Source: Anabaena sp. WA102 (lineage in GTDB: Bacteria > Cyanobacteriota > Cyanobacteriia > Cyanobacteriales > Nostocaceae). From it: a DNA stretch of 64,000 nucleotides. Below are positions 16,074 through 25,245 of this stretch, piece by piece (within the stretch, counting starts at the first letter, position 1; every line of letters starts with the position of its first letter). The stretch lies in the NCBI RefSeq assembly GCF_001277295.1, contig NZ_CP011456.1, forward strand, positions 3,484,001 to 3,548,000. Direction: 5' to 3'. Made by a program: the position numbers and the translations under genes. The notes beneath the pieces were generated by a model that saw only the letters and a program-made list of their open reading frames with translations, did not search any database and was not told where the DNA came from.

Positions 16074-17054
16074 TTAATTTAAGGCAAATGCCTGGATTTC
16101 TGCGGTTAAATCTTGTAGGGCTTTGGCTACTATTTCGGCTTGTTCTAATTGCTTATGTTCTGTAAATATTCGCCAAGCTTCTTGATAGTATGCTTCTGCT
16201 TTTAAGAGATTTTGAGGATTCCCTAATTCTGGTTTTTCGAGGTCATCGGGTAAGTTGAAGAGGAGGTTAGCTTTGTTAGAAATTGTATTAGCATATTCTA
16301 ACGGTGTATCTTGAAGATTACGCACTTTTAAAGCTTCATCATAAGCTAAGACAGCGCGTAAATTATTTTCTACAGGATGGGAACTCACTAGATATTGTAA
16401 GGCATTTCCTAAATTATTTTGCAACATTGCATACTCTCTAGGATGGTCAATTATGTTAATATGCTTGAGGGCGATTTCAAAGGATTGAACTGCTAAACCT
16501 TGACGTAAAGATTCTTGTGCCGATGACATGGGCATGGAAAGATAGGCGATCGCTATGTTATTATGTAAAATCGCATATTCCTGGGGGTAATCTTCCCAAG
16601 TAAACACCCGCAAAGCTTCATGATAAGCATGAATACTCTCAGTTATCTGGGCTAAATTATAGGGAACTAAAGATTGGAAAACTAACCCCAAATTCATCTG
16701 CACTTCTGCCACTTCTTCCGCCGGGGCAAATTGTTGTAAAATCAGCAAAGCTTCCTGATAATCTGTCCGCGCTTGTTGCAAAAATTGAGAACCCCCATCA
16801 GGAATCATCTGTAATGTCCCTGCCATGCCCACCTTAGCCCGTGCTTTCAGTAAAACATATTCCTCCCCACACATCTGATAAGCACGGTCAAATAGCCCAA
16901 TTGCATTGTGTAAATCTTGGGCTGTTTTCGGCTTTTTTTGAAAGCCTGTGCCAATTTCTATCAGCATTTGGATTTTTTCTGCTGTTGTTGCTGACTCTAA
17001 AGATATGGATGCAATAGCAGCTTTTACTGCTAAATCTGTAATACTAGATATCAT
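16074..17054 (-). CDS. TPR-repeat protein heading the hydrogenase-associated cluster
   Basis: A 326-residue protein built of tetratricopeptide repeats; units such as AQITESIHAYHEALRVF, HPREYAMLQNNLGNALQYL and NLRAVLAYDEALKVRNL are visible. TPR proteins are assembly scaffolds. It is the first gene of the minus-strand group TPR, 89-aa, 74-aa, NifU-like. The same gene types sit upstream of hyp genes in Nostoc PCC 7120 (by recall) and were proposed to help mature the hydrogenase small subunit. Here they lie 2 kb from hupS without hyp genes. Gene order differs from my recollection of Nostoc. Confidence 0.75.
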   Translation of the reverse strand: MISSITDLAVKAAIASISLESATTAEKIQMLIEIGTGFQKKPKTAQDLHNAIGLFDRAYQMCGEEYVLLKARAKVGMAGTLQMIPDGGSQFLQQARTDYQEALLILQQFAPAEEVAEVQMNLGLVFQSLVPYNLAQITESIHAYHEALRVFTWEDYPQEYAILHNNIAIAYLSMPMSSAQESLRQGLAVQSFEIALKHINIIDHPREYAMLQNNLGNALQYLVSSHPVENNLRAVLAYDEALKVRNLQDTPLEYANTISNKANLLFNLPDDLEKPELGNPQNLLKAEAYYQEAWRIFTEHKQLEQAEIVAKALQDLTAEIQAFALN

Positions 17055-17289
17055 AATTGGCTGATTCTAATCGGTTGGGGAATTGAGTCAATTATTCTTA
17101 CTATAAAGCAATTTATTATAAAAACTCTAGAGAGAAATTACTCATATTCATAATAGTTTTAACTCAGTTATCACCGCATTAACTGATTTTGGTATCACTA
17201 TTTTACCAATTATTTTATTTGCCAACCACTATATATAATTCTGTTAATTATATCATTAAAAATCAACTAAGTAGGTGGGCGTGAAATAC

Positions 17290-17889
17290 TTACACAGGAC
17301 TATTAAAATTAAATAGCATTTCGGGATCTTCCAAAGGCAATACTTCGACATTCTCAGACCTTAACCACTGCTGAAAAGAACGTCCACCTGCTTCAATATA
17401 CTGAATTAATTCCGGTAAACAACGACGGCGATAAAAACCACATAAAGGCTGCCAAATTTGATTATTTTGCACCAAAGCCGCTATTTTATCGTCTGGAATT
17501 GTCTCTAATTGAGATATCCAATTTTGTAATATTTCTAGTCGCAAATTCGGTAAATCACAAGCTAATAACAGAACCCAATTTGTGTCCACTGCTGCTAACC
17601 CTTGCATAAAACCTATAAGTGGTCCATGTGTTCGAGGTTCATTGCCAGTTTCCCCAGGTAAGGGAACTTCTGGAATCAATTGACTGTTAGGTGTGAGCAA
17701 TTTTTGATAACGTTCTGGCCAAGGAGTGACGATATAAACTTTATCAGTACAAGCTTCTGCAATACTACAAATTAATTGCAACATGGGTACACCGCCCATG
17801 GGAATTAAGGCTTTATCTCTACCCATGCGAGTGCTTTTACCACCTGCTAAAACAATAGTCGTAACATCATACCGGGAATCAATATTCAT
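17290..17889 (-). CDS. mobA: Molybdenum cofactor guanylyltransferase MobA
   Basis: A 199-residue nucleotidyltransferase that links GMP to molybdopterin, making the bis-MGD cofactor of nitrate reductase. The nucleotide-binding motif is IVLAGGKSTRMGRDKALIP (about residues 12-30), the metal-binding segment is LLLACDLPNL and the C-terminal part has GRSFQQWL. It is divergent from narM, 337 bp away, a sensible pairing because both serve nitrate reductase. Confidence 0.9.
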   Translation of the reverse strand: MNIDSRYDVTTIVLAGGKSTRMGRDKALIPMGGVPMLQLICSIAEACTDKVYIVTPWPERYQKLLTPNSQLIPEVPLPGETGNEPRTHGPLIGFMQGLAAVDTNWVLLLACDLPNLRLEILQNWISQLETIPDDKIAALVQNNQIWQPLCGFYRRRCLPELIQYIEAGGRSFQQWLRSENVEVLPLEDPEMLFNFNSPV

Positions 17890-17958
17890 GATGTTTGGAT
17901 TCTATTTAATAAAAATTAACTGTATTTTCTCATAAATCATTTATAATAGCTACATATT

Positions 17959-18088
17959 ATATAGGAATCCGGTTTGATTCCTGAATTTTCCGTTGAGTTA
18001 GGGAACAGGGAACAGGGAACAGGGAACAGGGAAGAAGGATTTCAGTATGTACCGAGTTCTGTTCAAAAATCAAATAGGAGTCCTATAT
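17959..18088. mobile_element. Family E inverted-repeat element, copy 1
   Basis: Left end TATAGGAATCCGGTTTGATT, right end (other strand) ATATAGGACTCCTATTTGAT: imperfect inverted repeats of about 25 bp. A second copy in opposite orientation is at 39578-39708. The interior holds (gggaaca)n heptamers. It lies in the mobA-narM intergenic region, which otherwise holds only the two promoters. Confidence 0.75.
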
Positions 18089-18226
18089 TTTGTTTTTAAC
18101 GAACCACAGAGGCACAGAGATCACAGAGGAAGAGAAAAGGAGAAATGTATGCTACGGCACGTTACATGAATACATCTTGTTTAGGATTGCTATATAAATC
18201 TATATTTTATAATTATCACCAATTTT

Positions 18227-18688
18227 ATGACAGAATTTTTTGAATTTGAAGCGGATTTTATTGATTCTTGGCGTTGTATTCCTATGCAAGTGCGCTATAA
18301 ACTAGATACTTGCGGTATTAAGCTGAAATTAGCCCAATGGAATCTGATGAATCAAGAATCACGTCAAAATTTAATGACATTACCTTGTGATACAGATATT
18401 CAAATTCATGATTACAGACATTATATTCAAGAGTTGGTATTGCAACTGACTGGTAAACCTGTGGCTGAATTACCAATTGAAGCTAATCCAGCATGGGTAG
18501 ATGTTACCACTATTCCTCACAGTGTCCACGAAAAAGCTCAAGAAATAGGTGTGATAATTACAATTGAGGCATGGAAAAGCCTAACTATCTTACAACGGTT
18601 TGCCTTAATTAAACTCAGTCGTCCTAGTCATGAGAATAAAAACTTTTTACCGGCTTTGCAAGAATTTAATTTGTTGCCAAAATCCTAA
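18227..18688 (+). CDS. narM: Nitrate reductase maturation protein NarM
   Basis: A 153-residue protein of the nitrate-reductase-associated family found in cyanobacteria and needed for active NarB. Family-typical stretches are CIPMQVRYKLDTCGIKLKL near the N-terminus and LTILQRFALIKLSRPSHENK near the C-terminus. Cytoplasmic, no signal peptide. Neighbouring mobA supports the assignment. narB and the transporter genes are not in the window. Confidence 0.87.
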   Translation: MTEFFEFEADFIDSWRCIPMQVRYKLDTCGIKLKLAQWNLMNQESRQNLMTLPCDTDIQIHDYRHYIQELVLQLTGKPVAELPIEANPAWVDVTTIPHSVHEKAQEIGVIITIEAWKSLTILQRFALIKLSRPSHENKNFLPALQEFNLLPKS

Positions 18689-18740
18689 ATTCTGATATAT
18701 TGCTATAGATGATACTTTTTAATTAGTTGGTAAAAGACAA

Positions 18741-18944
18741 ATGATTAAACTCGACCAGTTTTTGAAGTTTTCGGGGATATCCTCTACCGGTGGTCAAGCT
18801 AAATGGATGATTGTTGATGGTGAAGTGAAAGTTAATGGGATAGTTGAAACACGGAGAGGACGGAAATTAGTTGATGATGATGAAGTAACAGTAGGAGGAA
18901 AAACTTTAAAGGTGGGGGAAATACTCTCAGATACCGTTGATTAA
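18741..18944 (+). CDS. S4-domain RNA-binding protein (YbcJ-like)
   Basis: A 67-residue protein consisting of an S4 domain: IKLDQFLKFSGISSTGGQAK, MIVDGEVKVNGIVETRRGRK, then DDDEVTVGG. S4 domains bind structured RNA; this small stand-alone type is widespread, with an unclear role in RNA or ribosome metabolism. It follows narM by 52 bp in the same direction. Confidence 0.9.
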   Translation: MIKLDQFLKFSGISSTGGQAKWMIVDGEVKVNGIVETRRGRKLVDDDEVTVGGKTLKVGEILSDTVD

Positions 18945-19180
18945 TGCTGACATATATAGTCTTAACCTTATATATTTTATTTACTATAATATCTCATAAT
19001 GCTAATTCTTAAGTTTTATTTAAAAAAAGTTAATTGCTTTAAATAACATCTTAGTTTAAAATAATGAATATTGATCAATAGGTCGTTCTCTACAAGTAAA
19101 TCCTTTGCAGAAGGGGAAATTATACCCCTATAGAATCTCTTCAATTGTGCATTATTAACACATCTAAAAATAAATAGCTA

Positions 19181-20143
<963 letters not shown>

Positions 20144-20169
20144 TCATGAAAAAAGACCTAACCCCCCAA

Positions 20170-20227
20170 CCCCCTTCCCTACCAGGGAAGGGGGAGTCAA
20201 TTATTTCCCTCTCCTTGTAGGAGAGGG
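20170..20227 (+). promoter_or_regulatory. Two hairpins in the hupS-hupL intergenic region
   Basis: CCCCCTTCCCTACCAGGGAA followed by GGGGG (20170-20194) forms a perfect 11-bp stem with a 3-nt loop. CCCTCTCC/GGAGAGGG (20207-20227) forms an 8-bp stem with a 5-nt loop. Neither is followed by a T-run, so they are not classical terminators. Hairpins between hupS and hupL occur in other Nostocales and may affect mRNA stability or relative expression. Confidence 0.65.
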
Positions 20228-20271
20228 GTTAGGGGAGAGGTCGTGTAACTAATAACTAATAAAGGACAAAT

Positions 20272-20856
20272 ATGCCAATTCAAACTTTAGATATTTCACC
20301 CGTTGGTAGAGTCGAGGGTGATTTAGATGTGCGCGTCGAAATTGAAAATGGATATGTGACAAACGCTTGGACTCATGCCGAACTTTTTCGCGGTTTTGAA
20401 ATAATTTTACGCGGTAAAGATCCTCAAGCGGGGTTAATTGTCACTCCTAGAATTTGTGGAATTTGTGGTGGTTCTCACCTCAGTTCTGCCTCTTGGGCGT
20501 TAGATACAGCTTGGGGAACAGAAGTTCCCAGAAATGCTATTTTAGCCAGAAACTTAGGGCAAATTGTCGAAACAATCCAAAGTATTCCTCGCTACTTTTA
20601 TGGCTTGTTTGCCATTGATTTAACTAATAAAAATTATCGCCGTAGTCACTTTTATGATGAAGCTTGTCGGCGCTTTGCTGCTTTCACAGGTAAATCCTAT
20701 GAAATCGGCATTACAATTTCTAGTAAACCGGTAGAAATTTACGCTTTATTAGGTGGACAATGGCCGCACAGCAGTTATATGGTAATAAATTGGGGAATCG
20801 CTGATATAGTCAGGATTTCTGAGGATAGGTCTGATTATTCCCTGGCTTTTCCTTAA
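20272..20856 (+). CDS. hupL: Uptake hydrogenase large subunit HupL, 5' part, interrupted at the XisC-type site
   Basis: The frame starts MPIQTLDISPVGRVEGDLDV and is normal HupL for about 171 residues, including the first Ni-binding motif RICGICGGSH and ending LLGGQWPHSSYMV. It then runs into 23 unrelated residues (INWGIADIVRISEDR ...) and stops. A full HupL has about 530 residues with a C-terminal DPCxxCxxH motif; that part is nowhere in this window. The switch happens within the 16-bp sequence CACAGCAGTTATATGG (20767-20782), which by recall is the direct repeat used by XisC to excise the hupL element in Anabaena PCC 7120. In vegetative DNA the product cannot be active. The ribosome binding site is AAAGGAC. 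Confidence 0.93.
   Translation: MPIQTLDISPVGRVEGDLDVRVEIENGYVTNAWTHAELFRGFEIILRGKDPQAGLIVTPRICGICGGSHLSSASWALDTAWGTEVPRNAILARNLGQIVETIQSIPRYFYGLFAIDLTNKNYRRSHFYDEACRRFAAFTGKSYEIGITISSKPVEIYALLGGQWPHSSYMVINWGIADIVRISEDRSDYSLAFP
20767..20782 (+). other. Candidate XisC recombination half-site (hupL element border)
   Basis: CACAGCAGTTATATGG in frame within hupL (codons HSSYM). It matches my recollection of the 16-bp repeat flanking the hupL element of Anabaena PCC 7120. HupL similarity ends right after it. I saw no second copy, in either orientation, elsewhere in the window. Confidence 0.82.
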
Positions 20857-21111
20857 ATTAGACGATAGATCTACCCCCAGCTATGCCATAACCAAAGATA
20901 GCAAGCAGTAAATCCATTTATTTTTCTCTGCCAAAAGTTATTTGGTTTTCTCAAATATTACCTAATTTTTCCCTAACTCTAGATTAGCGATGCCTTCAGC
21001 GCACTGGAAGCAATTCCTAGGTCGCGCTTCGCTATCACATAACTGTGGTAAATTTTTAGTACGCAAAGAATAATCTAATGCACCCATCCTCTTTTAATCT
21101 TCTTACCCATT

Positions 21112-21522
21112 ATGAATTTCAAACGATGGCAGGAACTCAAGCAAATCCTCACTGAAGACAAAGATTTGTCTAACATCTGGTCATATTACATGGATCATTT
21201 TGGGGATCATCCCAAATTCATCAACTTGGGTCAACCTGTCCAGAATCAATATATAGATGCAGTTGTCAAAACAACCTGTCAACAACTATTTGGTCAAAAC
21301 GTCAAAATTACCAATTCTCTCCTTATCCATATTCCCCGACATCAATTTTTCCATGGCCCATTCCAAGCCAGCGGACGAATAGGTGGTGTGATTTTCTTTG
21401 AGGATATCAAAGTCGGTTTAATGGGTATTTCCGCACACTTTCCCCCAACCAGTGAGGTGAAATATTCCCGGTTTACCGAAGTAATGGATCTATCACCACC
21501 AACAGGTCATGATTTAAATTGA
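21112..21522 (+). CDS. Hypothetical protein, 136 aa
   Basis: Starts MNFKRWQELKQILTEDKDLS. The central part has GDHPKFINLGQPVQNQY, followed by a beta-rich half with HGPFQASGRIGGVIFFEDIK and AHFPPTSEVKYSRFT. I do not recognise the family. It is the first gene after the hupL breakpoint; the 255-bp gap before it holds repeat-like sequence (AGGTCGCGCTTCGCTATCA). The regular protein-like composition supports a real gene. Confidence 0.6.
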   Translation: MNFKRWQELKQILTEDKDLSNIWSYYMDHFGDHPKFINLGQPVQNQYIDAVVKTTCQQLFGQNVKITNSLLIHIPRHQFFHGPFQASGRIGGVIFFEDIKVGLMGISAHFPPTSEVKYSRFTEVMDLSPPTGHDLN

Positions 21523-21665
21523 AGGGATATAGCATTTCCTAATCTAAATGATGCACAAAATTATCTGTGTTCATCTGCGTTTATCTGCGTTTGATTCTGA
21601 CTTCCCTGCCATCCTTAACCCCAAAATCGTCTAAACTTAAAGAGTTCGCTAACTGCCAAAATCCT

Positions 21666-23222
21666 ATGTCTCGCTGGTTTAATATTGCAAGTCCATGTAA
21701 ACTCGAAAAACACTATACCATCTCAGCCACAAGTCGTCTTCCTGACCTATCAATGCTGATTGAACAAGAAAGTTATTTTGTCCTTCATGCACCACGACAA
21801 ACAGGGAAAACTACGGCAATGTTAGCCCTAGCACAGCAACTTACCGCCACAGGACGTTATGCAGCAGTCATGGTATCAGTAGAGGTGGGAAGTGCATTTA
21901 ATCATGACCCAGGTGCGGCAGAATTAGCGATTTTGGGAACTTGGTATGATAATATTTCCATCCGTTTACCCAAAGAATTACAACCACCTGTTAAACAATG
22001 GCAACAAGAAGAACCAGGAAACAGAATTAAGGCTTTTTTACAAGGTTGGGCAAAAGCTTCACCCCGACATTTGGTAATATTGATTGATGAAATTGATTCT
22101 TTGCAAGACCAAACTCTAATTTCAATTTTACGTCAATTAAGAGATGGTTTTCCCAATCGTCCCGAAAATTTTCCTTCATCGTTAGGATTAATTGGTTTAC
22201 GAGATGTGCGAGATTATAAAGTAGCATCTGGTGGTAGTGACAGATTAAATACATCCAGTCCTTTTAATATTAAAGTTGCTTCTATAACTATGAGAAATTT
22301 TAATCTTGAAGAAGTAGGAGAATTATATCAACAACATACAGCAGCAACAGGACAAATTTTCACACCAGAAGCAACAGCAACGGCATTTGATTTAACCCAA
22401 GGACAACCTTGGTTAGTTAATGCTTTAGCTAAAGAAGTTGTAGAAAAAATGGTTAAAGATAGAAATATTGCTATTACAAAAGAACATATTTTAAAAGCAA
22501 AGGAAATATTAATTGCTCGTCAAGATACTCATTTAGATAGTTTAGCTGAACGCTTACGAGAACCAAGGATAAAAGCAATTATTGAGCCGATGTTAGCAGG
22601 TTTAGAATTGGGGGATATACCCAACGATGATATTCAATTTGTGATTGATTTGGGATTATGTAAAATGCACCCCTACGGAGGTTTAACTATTGCTAATCCC
22701 ATTTATCGGGAAGTGTTACCCAGAGTATTAACAGTAACACCAATGGCTTCTTTACCAATGATTGCACCAACTTGGTTAACCCCGGAAGGTGAATTAAATA
22801 TAGATGCTTTATTAACAGCATTTCTCAAGTTTTGGCGACAACATGGAGAACCTTTATTAGGTAGCACTGGCTATCATGAAATTGCCCCGCATATTGTATT
22901 AATGGCTTTTTTACATCGTGTTATTAATGGTGGGGGAATTTTAGAAAGGGAATATGCAATTGGTAGTGACAGAATGGATTTATGTCTGCGGTACAAAGAT
23001 GTAACGTTAGGTATTGAGTTAAAGGTATGGCGGGAGAAAAAGCGAGATCCTCAAACTGATGGTATTGAACAATTAGAATCCTATTTAGGGCGTTTGGGGT
23101 TGGATTTTGGTTGGTTATTTGTGTTTGATAGGCGTAAAAATGCCCTACCAATGGAGGAACGTTTGTCAACGCAGGTTGTGGTGACGGAAAATCAACGTCG
23201 GATTACTGTGATTCGGGCTTGA
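21666..23222 (+). CDS. AAA-like ATPase with C-terminal PD-(D/E)XK nuclease-like domain
   Basis: A 518-residue protein from the ATG at 21666 (MSRWFNIASPCKLEKHYTIS); longer upstream starts would translate a repeat. Walker A is HAPRQTGKTTAML (about residue 40), Walker B is LVILIDEIDSL (about 140). The C-terminal 100 residues have IGSDRMDLCL, GIELKVWREK and QLESYLGRLGLDFGWLFVFD, the D...ExK pattern of PD-(D/E)XK nucleases. Such ATPases are abundant in cyanobacterial accessory DNA and are thought to act in defence or mobile-element functions, but no reaction is known. Confidence 0.85.
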   Translation: MSRWFNIASPCKLEKHYTISATSRLPDLSMLIEQESYFVLHAPRQTGKTTAMLALAQQLTATGRYAAVMVSVEVGSAFNHDPGAAELAILGTWYDNISIRLPKELQPPVKQWQQEEPGNRIKAFLQGWAKASPRHLVILIDEIDSLQDQTLISILRQLRDGFPNRPENFPSSLGLIGLRDVRDYKVASGGSDRLNTSSPFNIKVASITMRNFNLEEVGELYQQHTAATGQIFTPEATATAFDLTQGQPWLVNALAKEVVEKMVKDRNIAITKEHILKAKEILIARQDTHLDSLAERLREPRIKAIIEPMLAGLELGDIPNDDIQFVIDLGLCKMHPYGGLTIANPIYREVLPRVLTVTPMASLPMIAPTWLTPEGELNIDALLTAFLKFWRQHGEPLLGSTGYHEIAPHIVLMAFLHRVINGGGILEREYAIGSDRMDLCLRYKDVTLGIELKVWREKKRDPQTDGIEQLESYLGRLGLDFGWLFVFDRRKNALPMEERLSTQVVVTENQRRITVIRA

Positions 23223-23643
23223 GTGTTATGTTTTTTGTTTCACGCAGAGGCGCAGAGGCGCAGAGAGGGGAGCGAAAAAAGGGAATTAAGTATTATTTTT
23301 TCTTTCTATTGAAATATAAACCCGGGTTTTTATCAATATAAATACGTAAATATTAATATTAAAGTTAAAATATTTACAGGTTTGCTTGAGTATAGAAGGA
23401 TTGATTTATTTGGAAATTGAGCGAACTGCTTGCAGCAGCGCTAGTTCCCTCCGGGACGCTCCGCGAACGCGATCGCAATGCACAATCAAAATTATCCGAG
23501 GTGATAAGCGATCGCATTAACCCAATATTAGCGAACTGACAAGTCAGCGCTTACGCTATCGCAGTTAATCGCAGTTAAGGAAGCACAAGATAATTGATTT
23601 TGAGCGAACTGCTTGCAGCAGCGCTTCGCTATCGCTAGTTTCA
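23223..23643. repeat. Intergenic repeat cluster before the toxin gene
   Basis: No gene. A unit GAGCGAACTGCTTGCAGCAG occurs at 23419 and again at 23602; related GC-rich palindromic pieces with GCGATCGC lie between (CTCCGGGACGCTCCGCGAAC, GCGCTTACGCTATCGC). At 23236-23275 a cacgcagaggcgcagaggcgcagag repeat, common in Nostocales, follows the ATPase gene. Confidence 0.65.
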
Positions 23644-23982
23644 TTAAGAGCATAGAATACGACATAAAACATCTGCAATTGAGGCTTGAGTCTCTGATGT
23701 GAAAGATCCTAACTCACGGCGAATTAGGGATTGACGGAGGGTTACTAGGTGATCGAGACGTAAGGTTGATGCTTGCCGAAGTCCACTATTAAGGAAGTCT
23801 GGATGTTCCGGTTGCAGAATAATATCTGTGTTGAGGGGTGCTTGAGGAATGCGACTGGTGATGAGTGCAAAAATGATGTGCTGATAAATGCCGATCACAT
23901 CTGTTAAACAGTAGGCAGGACGGACTTTACTGGAAGATAGGTCATCGAAAGGAAACTGAATCAGAACAACCTTACCTTTCAT
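23644..23982 (-). CDS. MazF/PemK-family toxin
   Basis: A 112-residue protein starting MKGKVVLIQFPFDDLSSSKV, the MazF/PemK N-terminal pattern with the loop and RPAYCLT. Conserved FALITSRIP and ASTLRLDHLVTL segments follow. The family cuts mRNA, usually at specific short sequences. Its start overlaps the upstream gene's 3' end by 11 bp, the normal antitoxin-toxin arrangement. Confidence 0.85.
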   Translation of the reverse strand: MKGKVVLIQFPFDDLSSSKVRPAYCLTDVIGIYQHIIFALITSRIPQAPLNTDIILQPEHPDFLNSGLRQASTLRLDHLVTLRQSLIRRELGSFTSETQASIADVLCRILCS

Positions 23983-24214
23983 AGTTTACAGGTTGCCCAT
24001 CTTCGAGGGTGTAAATGTCCTCTTCTGGATCGTTCAGGAAAGCAAAGCTAGGGTTGGTTGAGATTGCATCTAACCAGGTTTGTTCGTTGAGATCCTCCTC
24101 CTCTGGCATTAGCAGGATAATACGCACCCGACTGGCTTTGTCTTGGGGAAGGGGACTATCTAGCTGAATTTGTCCTTGTTTATTTAAGATACCTGTGGTT
24201 TCAATCGCACGCAT
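23972..24214 (-). CDS. Antitoxin partner of the MazF-like toxin
   Basis: An 80-residue protein with an N-terminal beta-rich DNA-binding-like part (MRAIETTGILNKQGQIQLDS) and an acidic C-terminal tail (DPEEDIYTLEDGQPV) suited to wrapping the toxin. It belongs to a common cyanobacterial antitoxin group upstream of MazF-like toxins. Start chosen at ATG 24214; no better ribosome binding site was seen. Confidence 0.78.
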   Translation of the reverse strand: MRAIETTGILNKQGQIQLDSPLPQDKASRVRIILLMPEEEDLNEQTWLDAISTNPSFAFLNDPEEDIYTLEDGQPVNYER

Positions 24215-24278
24215 GGTTTCAGGCGGAAAAAATCATTTGGTTCGATTTTAACACTTTCTTCGGTGCAACCAGAAGGTA

Positions 24279-24405
24279 AGTAGGTTGGCGTTGAAAATTG
24301 TCGTTATGGCAAGGCAAAAGGCACTCATGCAAGAGGCAAGAGTGAAGAGGGTTTGGGCGATTTTACGTTTCTTTACACAGTTTGGTTTTATTGTGTTCAC
24401 CTACT
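24279..24405 (+). mobile_element. Family A miniature element, copy 2 (127 bp)
   Basis: Begins AGTAGGTTGGCG and ends CACCTACT, flanked by TA on both sides. It differs from the others by one extra base and a changed interior (GGCACTCATGCAAGAGG). It lies upstream of the antitoxin gene and disrupts nothing recognisable. Confidence 0.9.
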
Positions 24406-24412
24406 TAATTAG

Positions 24413-24447
24413 TTGACACTCTCAGCGGCTTTAGCCGCTGAGATTCT
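24413..24447 (+). repeat. IS200/IS605-type hairpin end
   Basis: AGTTGACACTCTCAGCGGCT followed by TTAGCCGCTGAGATTCT: a perfect CTCAGCGGCT/AGCCGCTGAG stem framed by TTGACA...GATTCT. The same frame occurs at 56053. Such hairpins are typical left ends of IS200/IS605-type or stand-alone tnpB elements; no transposase gene is attached here. Confidence 0.6.
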
Positions 24448-24545
24448 GCGGACAGAGTAAACTTAGGTAATGCCCAAAGTTTAATTCTCGCTACGGTCGT
24501 CAGGTTGAGTCGAGGGAGGATATTATTCCTCGCCCCTCTCAGTTA

Positions 24546-24579
24546 GATCCGTGCGTACCCGTTTCCGTGTACACGGCTC
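24546..24579 (-). ncRNA. Group II intron domain V
   Basis: On the minus strand a 34-nt hairpin, GAGCCGTGTACACGGAAACG then GGTACGCACGGATC. It has a GAAA tetraloop, the AGC triad at positions 2-4 and a 2-nt CG bulge in the 3' arm, the canonical domain V. Two mismatches (one in each helix) suggest decay. A domain VI-like hairpin follows at about 24505-24540. The intron's protein remnant lies immediately upstream. Confidence 0.82.
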
Positions 24580-24595
24580 CCGATGTTCTTAGCTT

Positions 24596-24859
24596 TCACT
24601 TTTGCTCATGTGAATATAATCGTGGCAGATGAAAGTGAATTGCTAGAAGGTTTTTAGTTTTCCAGTTTTGGTGGTTTCCATCTATATGATGTAAATGTAC
24701 CTTCTCATCACTGAGCATTTTTAGACCACAATGACCACATTTATGGTTTTGCCGTTTAAGGCCTATCCGCAATAGTGGGGACTTTGAGAATCCGGGTTTT
24801 ACCGTCCTTTTTGGGGATGGGTCTAAGCTTAGATTGCTGGATATTTCTGTTGTTAACAT
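24596..24859 (-). pseudogene. Group II intron maturase remnant (C-terminal HNH part)
   Basis: Residues SPLLRIGLKRQNHKCGHCGL and VHLHHIDGNHQNWKTKNLLA are the HNH endonuclease end of a group II intron reverse transcriptase. Near the end the frame shifts: the expected CHDYIHMSKS is in another frame (about 24596-24625). Upstream, a second frame gives KKDGKTRILKVPTIADR, which resembles the N-terminal RT segment, so most of the RT domain appears deleted. The enzyme is dead; domain V follows 17 bp downstream. Confidence 0.8.
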
Positions 24860-24978
24860 TGATGTAATATACCGTAGGCATAGCTCTGATGTTGTTGCAC
24901 TTTGATAAATTCTCGCTCCTGAACTGAAAATTGACTTTTTTGCCTATTTTACTTGTGTACTAATTACTAAGAATTACA

Positions 24979-25215
24979 ATGCCATCCGTAAACCAACAGT
25001 TATTTTCCCAATCTGGATTAAATTTGATTGCATTCACAGTTTCTCCGTCTTGTCTTTTACAAGTTGGTACAGTGTCTATGCTGATATTAGTTATAGCTCA
25101 GAAAGCTACAAGCGAGGCATTAATCAGCCTGGGTGAAGCAAGTGAAGAATTATTACGAGGCGATCGCCTACCTGTCCTTCCTTTTCCAGATGGTTATAAA
25201 TTAGACAAGGATTAG
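24979..25215 (+). CDS. Hypothetical protein, 78 aa, possibly a fragment
   Basis: Starts MPSVNQQLFSQSGLNLIAFT and has a hydrophobic stretch (LLQVGTVSMLILVIA) and a polar C-terminus (LLRGDRLPVLPFPDGYKLDK). No family recognised. It precedes the disrupted cysteine-hydrolase gene by 30 bp, so the two may have been an operon. Confidence 0.4.
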   Translation: MPSVNQQLFSQSGLNLIAFTVSPSCLLQVGTVSMLILVIAQKATSEALISLGEASEELLRGDRLPVLPFPDGYKLDKD

Positions 25216-25245
25216 AAATCATCCGTAGAACTCAAGCGTATTTTC

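Noticed and set aside
17270..17290. A seventh family A copy (AGTAGGTGGGCGTGAAAT)
   Set aside because: Only the first bases match an end; no second end or interior follows, so it is at best a relic or chance.
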